A stretch of 12,779 nt of DNA from CAYUWM01 sp964448395 (lineage in GTDB: Bacteria; Chloroflexota; Dehalococcoidia; E44-bin15), in NCBI GenBank assembly GCA_964448395.1, contig CAYUWM010000049.1, forward strand, positions 1 through 12,779, read 5' to 3'. The position numbers and the translations under genes were made by a program. The notes beneath the pieces were generated by a model, which made no database searches, was not told where the DNA came from, and saw only the letters and a list, made by a program, of their open reading frames with translations. Positions 12,663-12,779 of this stretch are shown piece by piece (the stretch's first letter is position 1; every line of letters starts with the position of its first letter).

Positions 12663-12692
12663 ATTATAGCATAGCTGGGCTGGCTTTAACAA
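12663..12692 (-). promoter_or_regulatory. Promoter of the cation exchanger gene
   Basis: TTGTTA (12687-12692) and a perfect TATAAT (12663-12668) have an 18-base spacer on the minus strand, 36 bases before the TTG start. It is divergent from the tRNA-Ser promoter, with 9 bases between the two -35 boxes. Confidence 0.65.
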
Positions 12693-12701
12693 ATCGGGGC
12701 T

Positions 12702-12730
12702 TTGATTATCGGCTGATGTGTAGGTATAAT
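12702..12730 (+). promoter_or_regulatory. tRNA-Ser promoter
   Basis: TTGATT (12702-12707) and a perfect TATAAT (12725-12730) have the ideal 17-base spacing, 10 bases before the tRNA 5' end. Confidence 0.78.
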
Positions 12731-12740
12731 GTAGAAACCC

Positions 12741-12779
12741 GGAGAGGTGTCCGAGTGGTTGATGGTGCCGCTCTCGAAA
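12741..12779 (+). tRNA. tRNA-Ser (anticodon CGA), 5' part only
   Basis: The sequence begins GGAGAGGTGTCCGAGTGGTT, typical of a tRNA-Ser 5' half. It reaches the anticodon stem CCGCT and loop CTCGAAA (anticodon CGA, reading TCG) where the window ends. The long variable arm and 3' half are outside. Confidence 0.85.

Overview
The window reads as bacterial DNA: sigma-70-type promoters, Shine-Dalgarno sites, bacterial tRNAs and intrinsic terminators. A four-subunit pyruvate/2-oxoacid:ferredoxin oxidoreductase points to an anaerobe. The overall style (tightly packed por genes, a KGG-type small protein, tRNA-linked integrases) would fit an anaerobic Chloroflexota lineage such as Dehalococcoidia, but that is an impression and not proven by the sequence.

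Left part (about 1-6465) is accessory DNA, most likely one integrated element that continues beyond base 1. Its right end abuts the 3' end of tRNA-Pro(TGG). Next to the tRNA is a full-length tyrosine integrase with its own promoter. Then come an unrecognised plus-strand gene in AT-rich DNA, a KGG-motif small protein, a miniature tyrosine recombinase with a zinc ribbon inserted in its catalytic hairpin, and an overlapping winged-helix gene. A 320-base gap packed with inverted repeats and a plus-strand terminator precedes a minus-strand series: a sigma-factor-like protein, a DNA polymerase beta-clamp homologue with a reduced first domain and a charged tail, a 14-cysteine zinc-ribbon protein, and the first 16 codons of another gene. 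This looks like a replication/transcription module of an undescribed phage-like or integrative element.

Right part (6466-12779) is ordinary chromosome. tRNA-Arg(CCG) and porC-porD-porA-porB lie in one minus-strand unit behind a clear promoter. They are preceded by a coupled two-gene unit encoding a double-CBS protein and a CPA2-type Na+/H+ antiporter, and by a Ca2+/Na+ exchanger of the CaCA family. At the right edge tRNA-Ser(CGA) starts on the plus strand, with its promoter back to back with the exchanger promoter.

The Por complex would oxidise pyruvate to acetyl-CoA with ferredoxin (or run in reverse), and the two transporters handle cation homeostasis. The left element appears to have moved into the tRNA-Pro gene and to sit directly downstream of it.
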